This document shows positions 51,691-60,139 of a stretch of DNA of 64,000 nt, in pieces. Each line of letters opens with the position of its first letter. Positions within the stretch are counted from its first letter, which is position 1. The position numbers were made by a program, and so were the translations under genes. This stretch comes from Bacteroidales bacterium (GTDB lineage: Bacteria > Bacteroidota > Bacteroidia > Bacteroidales > UBA932). Below the pieces are notes generated by a model, which worked only from the letters and a program-made list of their open reading frames with translations, searched no databases and was not told the origin of the DNA. The stretch lies in the NCBI GenBank assembly GCA_017938925.1, contig JAGBAO010000005.1:1-64000 (forward strand). The letters run 5' to 3'.

Positions 51691-52446
51691 ATGAGGAATA
51701 TTCTGACCATACTTCTTGCATCTTTCATGTTTCTTTCCTGCGGCGAAAAGGCGGTGAAGGAATATGGAATCGAAGTCGTAGCAAAGTATCCGCACGATAC
51801 TGAATCCTACACTCAGGGACTCTTCTTTCATGACGGGCAGATGTATGAAAGCACTGGAGTGAAGGGAAAGTCGACGTTCAGGAAGGTGGATATCCTCACC
51901 GGCAAGGCTCAGAGGAAGCTTGACTTCAACAGGAAGTATTTCGTGGAGGGCTCGACCATATTCAAGGACAACCTCTACATCCTGACCTGGGAGTCCAAGA
52001 CCGCATTCGTATATGATGCCGCGACTCTTGAGTATAAGTCCACATGGAAATATCCACGCGAGGGATGGGGACTTACAACTGACGGAAAGCAGCTTATTGC
52101 TTCCGACGGCTCGGCGACGCTGTTCTTCATGGATGAGAATTTCGCGCTGCAGCGCAGGCTGATAGTCAAATACGAAGACCGTCCGGTGCGCTGGCTGAAC
52201 GAACTTGAATACATTGACGGAAAGATCTGGGCTAATGTCTATACTACTGACGAGATCGTGATCATCAATCCCAAGGACGGAAGGGTCGAAGGCGTGATAG
52301 ACTGCCGTGGCCTGCTTCCAAGGCATCTGAGAACTCCTCAGACCGATGTGCTGAACGGCATTGCCTATAATCCTGAGGATGGAAAGATATACCTTACCGG
52401 CAAGAACTGGCCGGAGCTTTATGAGATAAGGCTTATTGAAAAATAA
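51691..52446 (+). CDS. Glutaminyl-peptide cyclotransferase, lipoprotein
   Basis: The 251-residue protein has a lipoprotein signal (MRNILTILLASFMFLSCGEK, Cys near residue 17) and the five-bladed propeller of the plant-type glutamine cyclotransferase family: VVAKYPHDTESYTQGLFFHDGQMYESTGVKGKST, WESKTAFVYDAATLE, LNELEYIDGKIWANVYTTDEIVIINP and DVLNGIAYNPEDGKIYLTGKNWPELYEI. It turns N-terminal Gln of exported proteins into pyroglutamate, a modification known to be frequent in Bacteroidota after signal cleavage. The TPP riboswitch begins about 6 bases after its stop. Confidence 0.9.
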   Translation: MRNILTILLASFMFLSCGEKAVKEYGIEVVAKYPHDTESYTQGLFFHDGQMYESTGVKGKSTFRKVDILTGKAQRKLDFNRKYFVEGSTIFKDNLYILTWESKTAFVYDAATLEYKSTWKYPREGWGLTTDGKQLIASDGSATLFFMDENFALQRRLIVKYEDRPVRWLNELEYIDGKIWANVYTTDEIVIINPKDGRVEGVIDCRGLLPRHLRTPQTDVLNGIAYNPEDGKIYLTGKNWPELYEIRLIEK

Positions 52447-52452
52447 CAACAG

Positions 52453-52520
52453 CAGGGGTGCCCGCAAGGGCTGAGATCATACCCGATGAACCTGATCCGG
52501 ATAATGCCGGCGTAGGGACG
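52453..52520 (+). promoter_or_regulatory. TPP (THI-box) riboswitch
   Basis: The conserved core is clear: AGGGGTGCCCGCAAGGGCTG, then AGATCATACCC, TGAACCTGATCCGG, ATAATGCCGGCGTAGGGA. Thiamine pyrophosphate binding should allow the downstream hairpin at 52551-52587 to form. It lies between the cyclotransferase gene and the TonB receptor gene. No separate promoter is seen in the 6 bases before it, so it may be transcribed from the cyclotransferase promoter or from inside that gene. Confidence 0.95.
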
Positions 52521-52550
52521 CATAATCTCAAGTGTACTCGCGTACACGCC

Positions 52551-52587
52551 CCTTGCATTAATGTGTATGCATTATGCGAGGTTTTTT
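52551..52587 (+). terminator. Riboswitch terminator containing the TonB receptor start codon
   Basis: CCTTGCATTAATG (52551-52563) pairs with GCATTATGCGAGG (52569-52581), allowing one G-U pair and one bulge, followed by six T (52582-52587). The receptor ATG at 52574 lies in the 3' arm and the T-run encodes its residues 3-5. Formation would stop transcription and hide the start codon. Confidence 0.7.
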
Positions 52588-54817
52588 ATTGTCAGCAGCG
52601 CTCTATGCGCTCGTTCCGGGCATCGTACCAGGTACGGAGCCCGAAGGCACGGTCGAGAAGCTCGACAGTGCGGTCGTTTCGACCTCCCGTGCAGGAGAAA
52701 CCACACCTGTGACCTACACGATGGTCTCAAAGGAGGAACTCCGCAGGACCAATCCTCTCAATTCGCTTCCTATGACCCTGGCCATGCAGCCTTCTGTCGT
52801 CTCCGTCAACGAGGGTGGTACCGGTCTGGGATACTCCAAGATGACGGTCAGAGGAATCAAGGGGTCTCAGATCAATGTGACTCTCAACGGAATAACGCTT
52901 AATGATGCTGAGTCACAGGAGGTGTTCTGGGTGAATATTCCTGCACTTTCGGGAATCCTTTCCAGCGTCCAGCTTCAGCGCGGACTGGGCACGTCGGCAA
53001 ATGGTCCTGGAGCCTTCGGAGCCAGCATAAACATGAGCACGTCTTCTGTAGGGTCAAACCCTTACGGAAGGGTGGACCTGGGCTATGGCTCGTTCAATAC
53101 ATTCACTGCGACGGCAGCCGCAGGAACGGGACTGATGAAATCCGGATTGTATTTTGACATGGCCTATTCCCGCGGAATGACAGACGGTTATATCAGGAAT
53201 GCCTATGCTGATGTGGAGTCGGCCTTCGCTGTCCTGGGATGGATGAACCAGAAGAATTCCCTGCGTCTTACCTGGCTCTACGGAGACCAGCACACAGGCA
53301 TAACCTGGAACGGAATCGATCTGGACCAGTATGCAGCGGACAGAAGGTACAATCCGGCAGGAGAATACTATGATCAGTATGGCAACGTGCATTACTACGA
53401 CAATGAGACAGACAACTACACCCAGCATCATCTTCAGCTGAACTATACGCGTCAGTTCACGGAGAGCCTGTTGTGGAGCACGACCTTCAACTGGACGAAG
53501 GGAGACGGGTATTATGAGAACTATAAGGCAGGGGGAGATTCCGGAGACTCGATTGTCCGTGAGGCGATGGACAACCATTATTTCGTGCTGAACTCAGACC
53601 TTCGCTACAGGGCTGATAACCTGAATATCACTGCCGGGGTCAATCTTTCCCGTTATGACGGAGACCATATCGGCAAGCTCCTGTGGAACAATCTCCTGGG
53701 TGACTCATACGACTATGCCTCCCATCATTGGTATTTCAACAACGGACTCAAGCAGGAAGCAAATACCTTCGTGCGTGCCGAATACTCACCGCTGGACTGG
53801 CTCACCGCTTATGGTGACATTCAATATCGAGGTATATGGCTGGATATGACAGGTCCGGAGGACGATCAGATTCCTCTTGATCATTCTACACAGTGGCAGT
53901 TCGTGAACCCTCGTGCCGGAGTGTCCTTCCACTGGAATCCGCGCCATAAGGCATATGTTTCCGCCGCCCTCGGACATCGCGAACCGGGAAGAAGCGACAT
54001 AAAGGAGAATATCAAGAATGCGTATGTTGCGGCACAAGCCGGGATCACCGGAGAGGGAGTTTCGCTCCGACCGGAAAAGATGCTTGACATGGAGCTCGGT
54101 TACTCCTATATGACCGAAGACCTGTCATTGTCAGCGACCTTATACATGATGGAGTACTGGGATATGCTTCTCGAAACCGGAAGACTGACCAATGTGGGAT
54201 ATGCCATCAAGGAGAATGTGGACAGGAGCTGGCGAAGGGGAGTGGAGCTTGCTGCCGGATGGCAGGCCCTTGACTGGCTTCGTGCAGATGCCAACCTGAG
54301 TCTGAGCATGAATCAGATAAAGGATTATGTGGAATATGTGCAGAATGTGGATGACGACTGGAACATGACAGGACGGACGACCGAAATGAAATATGGCCGC
54401 ACCACCATGCTCATGTCACCGTCACTGACCGGAATGGCACGCCTTGCATTCAGCCCATGGCGCGGAATAGCATCCAATTCCTTGAGGACCACGACGTTGG
54501 CAATAGACGGAAAGTATGTCGGAAAGCAGTATCTGGACAACACCATGACAGACTCGCGCTCAGTCCCGACCTATTTTGTGTCCAATCTTTCTCTGTCCCA
54601 TGATTTCAGATTATCGGGTAGGTCTGAGCATGCAGATGAGAGAGATTCGCATCTGAGCCTGTCCCTTCACGTGTCTAACCTGTTCAACAACATGTACTAT
54701 GCGGACGGATGGTGCTGGAAGAATGTAATGGAATCTGACGGGACGGTCGTGGATGGTATAGGCATATATCCCCAGGCACCTGTGAACTTCATGTTCAAGG
54801 TGGGATATTCGTTCTGA
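52574..54817 (+). CDS. TonB-dependent outer-membrane receptor, probable thiamine uptake
   Basis: The 747-residue protein has a short signal peptide (MRGFLLSAALYALVPGIVPG), a plug domain (EKLDSAVVSTSRAGETTPVTYTMVSKEEL to about residue 165, with GTGLGYSKMTVRGIKGSQINVTLNGITLND) and a 22-strand barrel ending in Phe (VNFMFKVGYSF). No carboxypeptidase-like N-terminal domain is present. The TPP riboswitch in front makes thiamine or a thiamine phosphate the likely cargo, as for the Bacteroides thiamine receptor. Inner-membrane PnuT and thiamine pyrophosphokinase genes, often next door, are absent here. Confidence 0.9.
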   Translation: MRGFLLSAALYALVPGIVPGTEPEGTVEKLDSAVVSTSRAGETTPVTYTMVSKEELRRTNPLNSLPMTLAMQPSVVSVNEGGTGLGYSKMTVRGIKGSQINVTLNGITLNDAESQEVFWVNIPALSGILSSVQLQRGLGTSANGPGAFGASINMSTSSVGSNPYGRVDLGYGSFNTFTATAAAGTGLMKSGLYFDMAYSRGMTDGYIRNAYADVESAFAVLGWMNQKNSLRLTWLYGDQHTGITWNGIDLDQYAADRRYNPAGEYYDQYGNVHYYDNETDNYTQHHLQLNYTRQFTESLLWSTTFNWTKGDGYYENYKAGGDSGDSIVREAMDNHYFVLNSDLRYRADNLNITAGVNLSRYDGDHIGKLLWNNLLGDSYDYASHHWYFNNGLKQEANTFVRAEYSPLDWLTAYGDIQYRGIWLDMTGPEDDQIPLDHSTQWQFVNPRAGVSFHWNPRHKAYVSAALGHREPGRSDIKENIKNAYVAAQAGITGEGVSLRPEKMLDMELGYSYMTEDLSLSATLYMMEYWDMLLETGRLTNVGYAIKENVDRSWRRGVELAAGWQALDWLRADANLSLSMNQIKDYVEYVQNVDDDWNMTGRTTEMKYGRTTMLMSPSLTGMARLAFSPWRGIASNSLRTTTLAIDGKYVGKQYLDNTMTDSRSVPTYFVSNLSLSHDFRLSGRSEHADERDSHLSLSLHVSNLFNNMYYADGWCWKNVMESDGTVVDGIGIYPQAPVNFMFKVGYSF

Positions 54818-54839
54818 TATGCTTCGTGAGTGTCCGGCC

Positions 54840-55421
54840 TTATGACAGAGGCTTTCTGCTGAGGCTGTTCAGATCCACCTTGTGGAACTTGTATCCGAGT
54901 CGGCGCAGCTGTATGGCGGCGCCGATTCTGTACATGACCTTCACTGTCCTTGCAAAGATGTGGAATGCCTTGATTGTCTGGTGCTCGATCTGCTCGTGCC
55001 TGATGAAGTCGATGGCCTTCTGAGCACAGCAGAGCATGATGTTCATTATCTGCTTAGCCTCGACCGAATCCAGCGCAAGACCAAGGATGTTCTGGACAAT
55101 GAACTCGTCCATGTCATCAAATCCCCTCGGGCCATGGAGACTTTCGTATTTCGCGCTGTGGTGACGGCCCCAGTCGGAGTCCCACCACTGGGCGACAGCC
55201 ATTCCGGCATATCCGGCACATGCAGTGGCGAATTCAGGATAACTGTTCACTTCCGGCAGAGCTTCTGCAATATACTCAGGAGCCCATTCCTTCCATTTCT
55301 GGTCGATGTCTTCCGAACTGAGAAGCTCCTTGTCAAGCATTCCGAGGCTTGTGCATGTCCTGAGAAGCTCCTGAAGGAGGTTTGATTCGTATGTGTCGTA
55401 GTACTGTGTGTTCTCTTCCAT
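54840..55421 (-). CDS. Conserved hypothetical protein
   Basis: The 193-residue protein is mostly helical and acidic, with no signal peptide or spans. Visible blocks are EENTQYYDTYESNLLQELLRTCTSLGMLDKELL, a Trp-rich centre (VAQWWDSDWGRHH near residue 75) and a late basic region, IGAAIQLRRLGYKFHKVDLNSLSRKPLS. I do not recognise the family. It lies downstream of a promoter-hairpin-terminator unit that could control it. MEENTQYY at 55421 or an ATG 12 bases earlier may be the start. Confidence 0.7.
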   Translation of the reverse strand: MEENTQYYDTYESNLLQELLRTCTSLGMLDKELLSSEDIDQKWKEWAPEYIAEALPEVNSYPEFATACAGYAGMAVAQWWDSDWGRHHSAKYESLHGPRGFDDMDEFIVQNILGLALDSVEAKQIMNIMLCCAQKAIDFIRHEQIEHQTIKAFHIFARTVKVMYRIGAAIQLRRLGYKFHKVDLNSLSRKPLS

Positions 55422-55466
55422 GGTCATAATCAAATCAAAATCAAGTTTCTGTGAAAATAGCCTTTA

Positions 55467-55494
55467 AAAAAGCTCGCATCACTGCGAGCTTTTT
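55467..55494. terminator. Strong hairpin terminator between trmD and the hypothetical gene
   Basis: AAAAAGCTCGCA (55467-55478) pairs with TGCGAGCTTTTT (55483-55494) around a 4-base loop, with a U-run on the minus strand. It lies 145 bases after trmD and 46 bases before the hypothetical gene's ATG. Confidence 0.9.
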
Positions 55495-55582
55495 CGGTTA
55501 GTTAGTAGTGTAGTGTATTCCCTAATGGGATGATTAATTATTAGTGGTTAGAAACGTCTGATTGACATAAAATCGTTATGTC
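55467..55582 (-). ncRNA. Candidate small RNA or attenuated leader
   Basis: On the minus strand TTTG (55618-55615) and TAAATTTG (55595-55588) are 19 bases apart, a full Bacteroidota promoter. Transcription would start near 55582 with a hairpin, GACATAA/TTATGTC (55564-55582), continue through a small TCCC-TAAT-GGGA hairpin and end at the terminator. No open frame of note lies inside. It is either a roughly 115-base small RNA or a leader that attenuates the next gene. Confidence 0.5.
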
Positions 55583-55587
55583 GAATG

Positions 55588-55618
55588 CAAATTTATGTAA
55601 AAATATGTTAGTTCCAAA
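55588..55618 (-). promoter_or_regulatory. Promoter in the trmD-hypothetical gap
   Basis: TTTG and TAAATTTG with a 19-base spacer on the minus strand, located after the trmD stop and before the terminator, so it can only serve the small RNA or the hypothetical gene. Confidence 0.65.
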
Positions 55619-55638
55619 TAAATTGGAATTAAAATTTC

Positions 55639-56322
55639 TTATTTTTCTTCATCGAGCAGGTGTGGCCTGAGGATTCGCGTCCTTTCGATGGCCTGTTCGT
55701 CCTGCCATTCCCTGATCAGTTTAGGATTCCCGCTGAGCAGGACATCCGGAACTCTCCATCCGTTGAATTCAGCCGGTCTTGTATAAACCGGAGGTGAAAC
55801 CAGTCCGTCCTGGAAACTGTCACTGAGGGCGGATGTCTCATCGCTGATGGCACCCGGAATCAGCCTGATTATCGAGTCCGCAAGAATGGCTGCCGGGAGT
55901 TCTCCGCCGCTGAGGACATAGTCTCCACAGGAAATCTCGCGGGTAATCAGATGCTCCCTGATTCTGTGGTCGATTCCCTTGTAATGGCCGCAGAGGATGA
56001 TGATGTTCTCCTTCAGGGAGAGCTCATTGGAGATGTTCTGATTCAGAATCTCTCCATCTGGGGACATATATATGACCTCGTCGTAATCCCTTTCCGCCTT
56101 CAGCTCCTGAATCATGTTGTAGACCGGCTCCAGCATCAGCACCATGCCTGCATCGCCGCCATAACTGTAGTCATCGACCTGCTGTCTCGGGCCTTTGCCG
56201 TATTTGCGGAGGTTGTGGACGTGGATCTCCACCAGCCCCTTGCTGATTGCGCGACCCACGATAGAGTGGCTGAGCGGGCTCTCCAGAAGTTCAGGAACAA
56301 CTGTCAGAATGTCTATTCTCAT
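55639..56322 (-). CDS. trmD: tRNA (guanine37-N1)-methyltransferase
   Basis: The 227-residue SPOUT enzyme methylates G37 of tRNAs reading CNN codons. [33 protein letters not shown] opens it, [32 protein letters not shown] follows near residue 36, and [10 protein letters not shown] with [29 protein letters not shown] near residue 112 is the knot that binds SAM. It is a single gene here, with a TATTTTTG box on the minus strand (56362-56355) and no rpsP or rplS beside it. Confidence 0.93.
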   Translation of the reverse strand: MRIDILTVVPELLESPLSHSIVGRAISKGLVEIHVHNLRKYGKGPRQQVDDYSYGGDAGMVLMLEPVYNMIQELKAERDYDEVIYMSPDGEILNQNISNELSLKENIIILCGHYKGIDHRIREHLITREISCGDYVLSGGELPAAILADSIIRLIPGAISDETSALSDSFQDGLVSPPVYTRPAEFNGWRVPDVLLSGNPKLIREWQDEQAIERTRILRPHLLDEEK

Positions 56323-56354
56323 ACTTAAATTCTTCAAATGGTTGTATCTGGCTG

Positions 56355-56403
56355 CAAAAATAGCATTTTGATGTGAGTTTTACTAAAATAAATGGTATAT
56401 TTG
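56355..56403. promoter_or_regulatory. Divergent -7 boxes, trmD and DUF349 gene
   Basis: TATTTTTG reads on the minus strand (56362-56355) toward trmD and TATATTTG on the plus strand (56396-56403) toward the DUF349 gene at 56440. A plus-strand TTTG at 56367-56370 has a 25-base spacer, which is long. Confidence 0.55.
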
Positions 56404-56439
56404 CGAGTTGTATTTTTATAAACCAATAACTACGTTATT

Positions 56440-58233
56440 ATGACTGAACAGATTATCCCTGATGTGGAACTTGCATCAGATGTAGCAGTGGCTGAGACTG
56501 TTGAAATGACAGAACCGGCAGTAAATTATTCAGAAAAGACTCTTGCGGAACTTATCAGGCTGTTTGAAGAGCTTGCCGGCAATGAGGAGAGGATGAAGAT
56601 GTCCAAGGATGCGGAGGCCATCAAGTCTGCATTCTACAAGAGACTCCAGAGGGAGAAGGCAGAGGCTGGTATTGTAGTCGAGCAGGTTGCGGCACTTGAG
56701 AACGAAGAGTCTGAGGTGGAGGACAAGGAGGAAGACACAGTGAGCGAGAATCCGTTTGCAGAAATTGAAAGAGGATTCAAGGAACTGTACAATGCATATA
56801 AGAAGGAGCGCGCCGAGTACAACAGGCAGCTCGAAAAGGAACGTGAGCAGAATCTTGCCATGAAGGAGGCGATCATAGCCGACCTGAAGGCTCTTCTTGA
56901 GAAGCAGGAGGATGTGAATGCTACTTTCCCTGAGTTCCGTGAGATCCAGAACCGCTGGAGGGCTGTCGGTCCTGTTCCGGCTCAGAATTACAGGAATCTG
57001 AATGAAACATATCAGCTCTACGTCGAGCAGTTCTACGATATGGTCAAGATCAACCGCGAGCTTCGTGACCTTGATTTCAAGAAGAATCTTGAGGCAAAGG
57101 AGGAGTTCTGTGCTCTTGCCGAGAAACTTGCCGAGGATGAGAATGTGATTGAGGCATTCCGCGAACTTCAGAAGCTTCACGAGCAGTGGAAGGAGTACGG
57201 ACCAGTGGCAAAGGAGTTCAGAGAGCAGATTTGGGAGCGCTTCAAGGCTGCGACTGCAGTTGTAAACAAGAGATACCAGGCACATTTCGAGGGCCTCAAG
57301 GAGCAGCATGCCGAGAATCTTGCCAGGAAGACCGCTCTTTGCGAGAAGGTGGAGGAGATTGCCGAGAGGGAAGTGACTGACTCAAATCAGTGGAATGCAT
57401 TCTCCAAGGAGATCGAGGATATTCAGAAGGAGTGGAGGACGATAGGTTTCGCTTCAAAGAAGGAAAACCAGAAGGTCTATGACCGTTTCCGTGCAGCATG
57501 CGACAGGTTCTTCGGACGCAAGCGCGAGTTCTACACTGAATATAAGGACAGCATCAACGCAAACCTTGAGAAGAAGATCGCAATCTGCGAGCAGGCCGAG
57601 GCGTTGAAGACAAGTACTGACTGGAAGAAGACCACTGAGCAGCTTATCGATCTCCAGAAGCAGTGGAAGGAAATCGGAACAGTGCCACGCAAGAAGTCCG
57701 AGCAGCTCTGGAAGCGTTTCCGTGCAGCATGTGATGAGTTCTTTGCAGAGAGAGACAAGAACGCGAAGCCGGAGAATGATTTCTATGGTAACCTCAAGGC
57801 GAAGCAGCGTCTGATCGAGGAGATCAAGGAATATGAACTCAAGAATGACTCTTCTGATGCGGAAGCATTGAAGGCGTTCCAGGCAAGATGGAATGAGATA
57901 GGATTTGTACCGTTCAAGGAGAAGGACAATGTCGCTCAGGCATATAAGTCAGCCTTGGCGGAGAAGTTCCCGCATCAGGGACGTCCGGGTCAGCGTCGTG
58001 GAAATTCACGTCCGGCAAGACCGCAGCTCTCTGAAAAGGAGCGTCTGATCCAGAAATATCATGCACTGGAGCAGGATATCGTGACATATGAGAACAATAT
58101 CGGTTTCTTCGCAATGTCAAAGAATGCAGAACCTCTCATCAGGCAGATGCAGGAGAGAATCGATGCGGCCAAGGCTGAACTCAAGGCTCTTGCCGAGCAG
58201 GTAAAGGCACTTAACGAAACAGAAAACAACTAA
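56440..58233 (+). CDS. DUF349 repeat protein
   Basis: The 597-residue soluble protein is built of repeated helical DUF349 units of about 70 residues: FREIQNRWRAVGPVPAQNYRNLNETYQLYVEQFYD near residue 165, FRELQKLHEQWKEYGPVAKEFREQIWERFKAA near residue 240, IEDIQKEWRTIGFASKKENQKVYDRFRAACDRFF near residue 325 and LIDLQKQWKEIGTVPRKKSEQLWKRFRAACDEFF near residue 405. The N-terminus is acidic and the tail has a coiled coil. The molecular role is unknown; relatives may act in cell-surface or nucleic-acid processes. It is 5 bases before yidC. Confidence 0.88.
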   Translation: MTEQIIPDVELASDVAVAETVEMTEPAVNYSEKTLAELIRLFEELAGNEERMKMSKDAEAIKSAFYKRLQREKAEAGIVVEQVAALENEESEVEDKEEDTVSENPFAEIERGFKELYNAYKKERAEYNRQLEKEREQNLAMKEAIIADLKALLEKQEDVNATFPEFREIQNRWRAVGPVPAQNYRNLNETYQLYVEQFYDMVKINRELRDLDFKKNLEAKEEFCALAEKLAEDENVIEAFRELQKLHEQWKEYGPVAKEFREQIWERFKAATAVVNKRYQAHFEGLKEQHAENLARKTALCEKVEEIAEREVTDSNQWNAFSKEIEDIQKEWRTIGFASKKENQKVYDRFRAACDRFFGRKREFYTEYKDSINANLEKKIAICEQAEALKTSTDWKKTTEQLIDLQKQWKEIGTVPRKKSEQLWKRFRAACDEFFAERDKNAKPENDFYGNLKAKQRLIEEIKEYELKNDSSDAEALKAFQARWNEIGFVPFKEKDNVAQAYKSALAEKFPHQGRPGQRRGNSRPARPQLSEKERLIQKYHALEQDIVTYENNIGFFAMSKNAEPLIRQMQERIDAAKAELKALAEQVKALNETENN

Positions 58234-58238
58234 TCATA

Positions 58239-60089
58239 ATGAATAAAAACAATATCATTGGTTTTGTGCTGATAGGCGTGATCATGTTCGGATTCACGTG
58301 GTATCAGTCAAAGCAGTACGAAAAGCAGGCGGAGGCACAGGCACAGCTCGACTCCATTGCGTTTGTAGAGCAGATGGCCGCGATGGCCATGGACTCCGTC
58401 AAGAGAGCTGAAGGTGTAGCGGAAAATGCTTCTGCGGTCCAGGTCAAGACGCTTCCTATGTATAAGGACAGCATGCTGACTGAGGCAAGACTGGCTGAGG
58501 CGCAGATATATAAGCTGTCCAACGACAAGGTGGAGATCGAGTTCACCACCCGTGGTGCACAGCCGCACTCGGTGAAGATCAAGGACTACATGACTTATGA
58601 CAGCACCGATCTGTATCTGATCAAGCCGGAGCAGAGCCAGTATGGCATAAGCATTTATGCCGGCGAAAACATCAACACCAAGGATTTTGTGTTCCAGGTG
58701 GCTGAGCACAACGACAGTCTTCTTGTCATGCGGCTTCCATTTGCCCAGGGCGGGTATATCCAGCAGGTATATGCCCTTTCTGAAGGCAGCTATATGATGC
58801 AGAATGAGCTCTCGTTTGTGGGAATGGGTGATCTTATCCCTCGTAATGTGTCCATGCTGGATATCGACTGGAATGTCGTGATCCCGCGTCTTGAGAAGGG
58901 ATACAAGAACGAGAAGCAGTATTCCAAGCTTGACTACTATTTTACTGGCGACAAGAAATGTGAGGAGATCGGAAGAGGAAAGGACGACAGCGAGCGCATC
59001 AGCTCCAAGATGAAGTGGTTCGCTTTCCAGCAGCAGTTCTTCTCAGCAATCATGACAGCAGGTGAGGAGTTCGCTTCAGCAGACCTTTCTGTGAAGTATT
59101 TTGCCGAGGATGATCCGTCCCGCAACCTTATGGCCTGCTCAGCAAGGCTCCGTTCTGACTTCCAGGGAGGCTCGGATTCAATATCCATCCCTTATGAGTT
59201 CTGTTTTGGTCCGAATGATTACAGGACCCTTAAAAGTTATGACCTCAAATACCAGACTATAGTACCTCTCGGAGGCTGGATGGTGGCATGGTTCAGCCGT
59301 CTGGTTATCATTCCATGCTTCGACCTCCTCGGCAAGTTCATCAGCAACTACGGTATAGTCATCCTTCTGATGACCCTCCTGATCAAACTTCTGATCTCGC
59401 CTCTGACCATCAAGTCATACAAGTCTTCTGCAAGAATGCAGGTTCTCAAGCCTGAGATCGACAAGCTGAATGCGAAGTATCCGAATGAGAAGGATGCCAT
59501 GAAGAAGCAGCAGGCGATGATGGATCTTTATCAGAAGGCAGGAATCAGCCCGATGGGTGGCTGTCTGCCTATGTTGCTCCAGATGCCTATCCTTTTTGCT
59601 ATGTTCCGTTTCTTCCCGGCTTCCATCGAACTTCGTCAGCAGAAGTTCCTGTGGGCTGATGACCTCAGCGCATACGATTCCATTTGGGATTTCGGTGTGA
59701 ACATTCCGCTTCTCGGAGACCATCTCTCGCTCTTCGCCCTTCTGATGGCGGCTTCGATGTTCATCTATTCAAAGATGACTTCAAGCCAGATGTCGGACGA
59801 TCCTAACATGGCTGGAATGAAGTTCATGAGCGTCTGGCTCATGCCTATCATGATGTTCTTCATCTGTAACAACCTTTCCAGCGGTCTGAGCTACTACTAT
59901 CTCCTTTCAAACATCATCACAATGGGTATGACCTGGTACATCCGCAAGTTCGTCGTGACTGAGGACAAGGTGCGTGCAGAGATGATGCTTCGTGCCAAGC
60001 AGCCTAAGAAGAAGTCAAAGTGGCAGCAGAGGCTGGAGGAGGCTCAGAGAATGCAGGAGCAGATGCAGAAACAGCAGGGAAGACGATAG
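58239..60089 (+). CDS. yidC: Membrane protein insertase YidC
   Basis: The 616-residue protein has an N-terminal span (IIGFVLIGVIMFGFTWYQSKQ), a large periplasmic beta domain to about residue 345 and the conserved C-terminal insertase core: YGIVILLMTLLIKLLISPLTIKSYKSSARMQVLKPEIDKLNAKY near residue 368, GGCLPMLLQMPILFAMFRFFPASIELRQQ near residue 438 and the last spans. The cytoplasmic tail is basic (LRAKQPKKKSKWQQRLEEAQ). It inserts proteins with or without SecYEG. Confidence 0.95.
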   Translation: MNKNNIIGFVLIGVIMFGFTWYQSKQYEKQAEAQAQLDSIAFVEQMAAMAMDSVKRAEGVAENASAVQVKTLPMYKDSMLTEARLAEAQIYKLSNDKVEIEFTTRGAQPHSVKIKDYMTYDSTDLYLIKPEQSQYGISIYAGENINTKDFVFQVAEHNDSLLVMRLPFAQGGYIQQVYALSEGSYMMQNELSFVGMGDLIPRNVSMLDIDWNVVIPRLEKGYKNEKQYSKLDYYFTGDKKCEEIGRGKDDSERISSKMKWFAFQQQFFSAIMTAGEEFASADLSVKYFAEDDPSRNLMACSARLRSDFQGGSDSISIPYEFCFGPNDYRTLKSYDLKYQTIVPLGGWMVAWFSRLVIIPCFDLLGKFISNYGIVILLMTLLIKLLISPLTIKSYKSSARMQVLKPEIDKLNAKYPNEKDAMKKQQAMMDLYQKAGISPMGGCLPMLLQMPILFAMFRFFPASIELRQQKFLWADDLSAYDSIWDFGVNIPLLGDHLSLFALLMAASMFIYSKMTSSQMSDDPNMAGMKFMSVWLMPIMMFFICNNLSSGLSYYYLLSNIITMGMTWYIRKFVVTEDKVRAEMMLRAKQPKKKSKWQQRLEEAQRMQEQMQKQQGRR

Positions 60090-60095
60090 CTCTTT

Positions 60096-60138
60096 TGTCA
60101 TTTCGAGCGACTTAAGGAGTCGAGAAATCTATATGACA
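60096..60138. repeat. Short palindromic repeat ahead of the YggS gene
   Basis: TGTCAT (60096-60101) and ATGACA (60133-60138) enclose TTTCGAGCGACTTAAGGAGT and its partial complement, a sequence type of dispersed palindromes often seen between Bacteroidota genes. It fills the gap between yidC and the YggS gene and ends 1 base before the ATG. Confidence 0.65.
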
Positions 60139-60139
60139 G

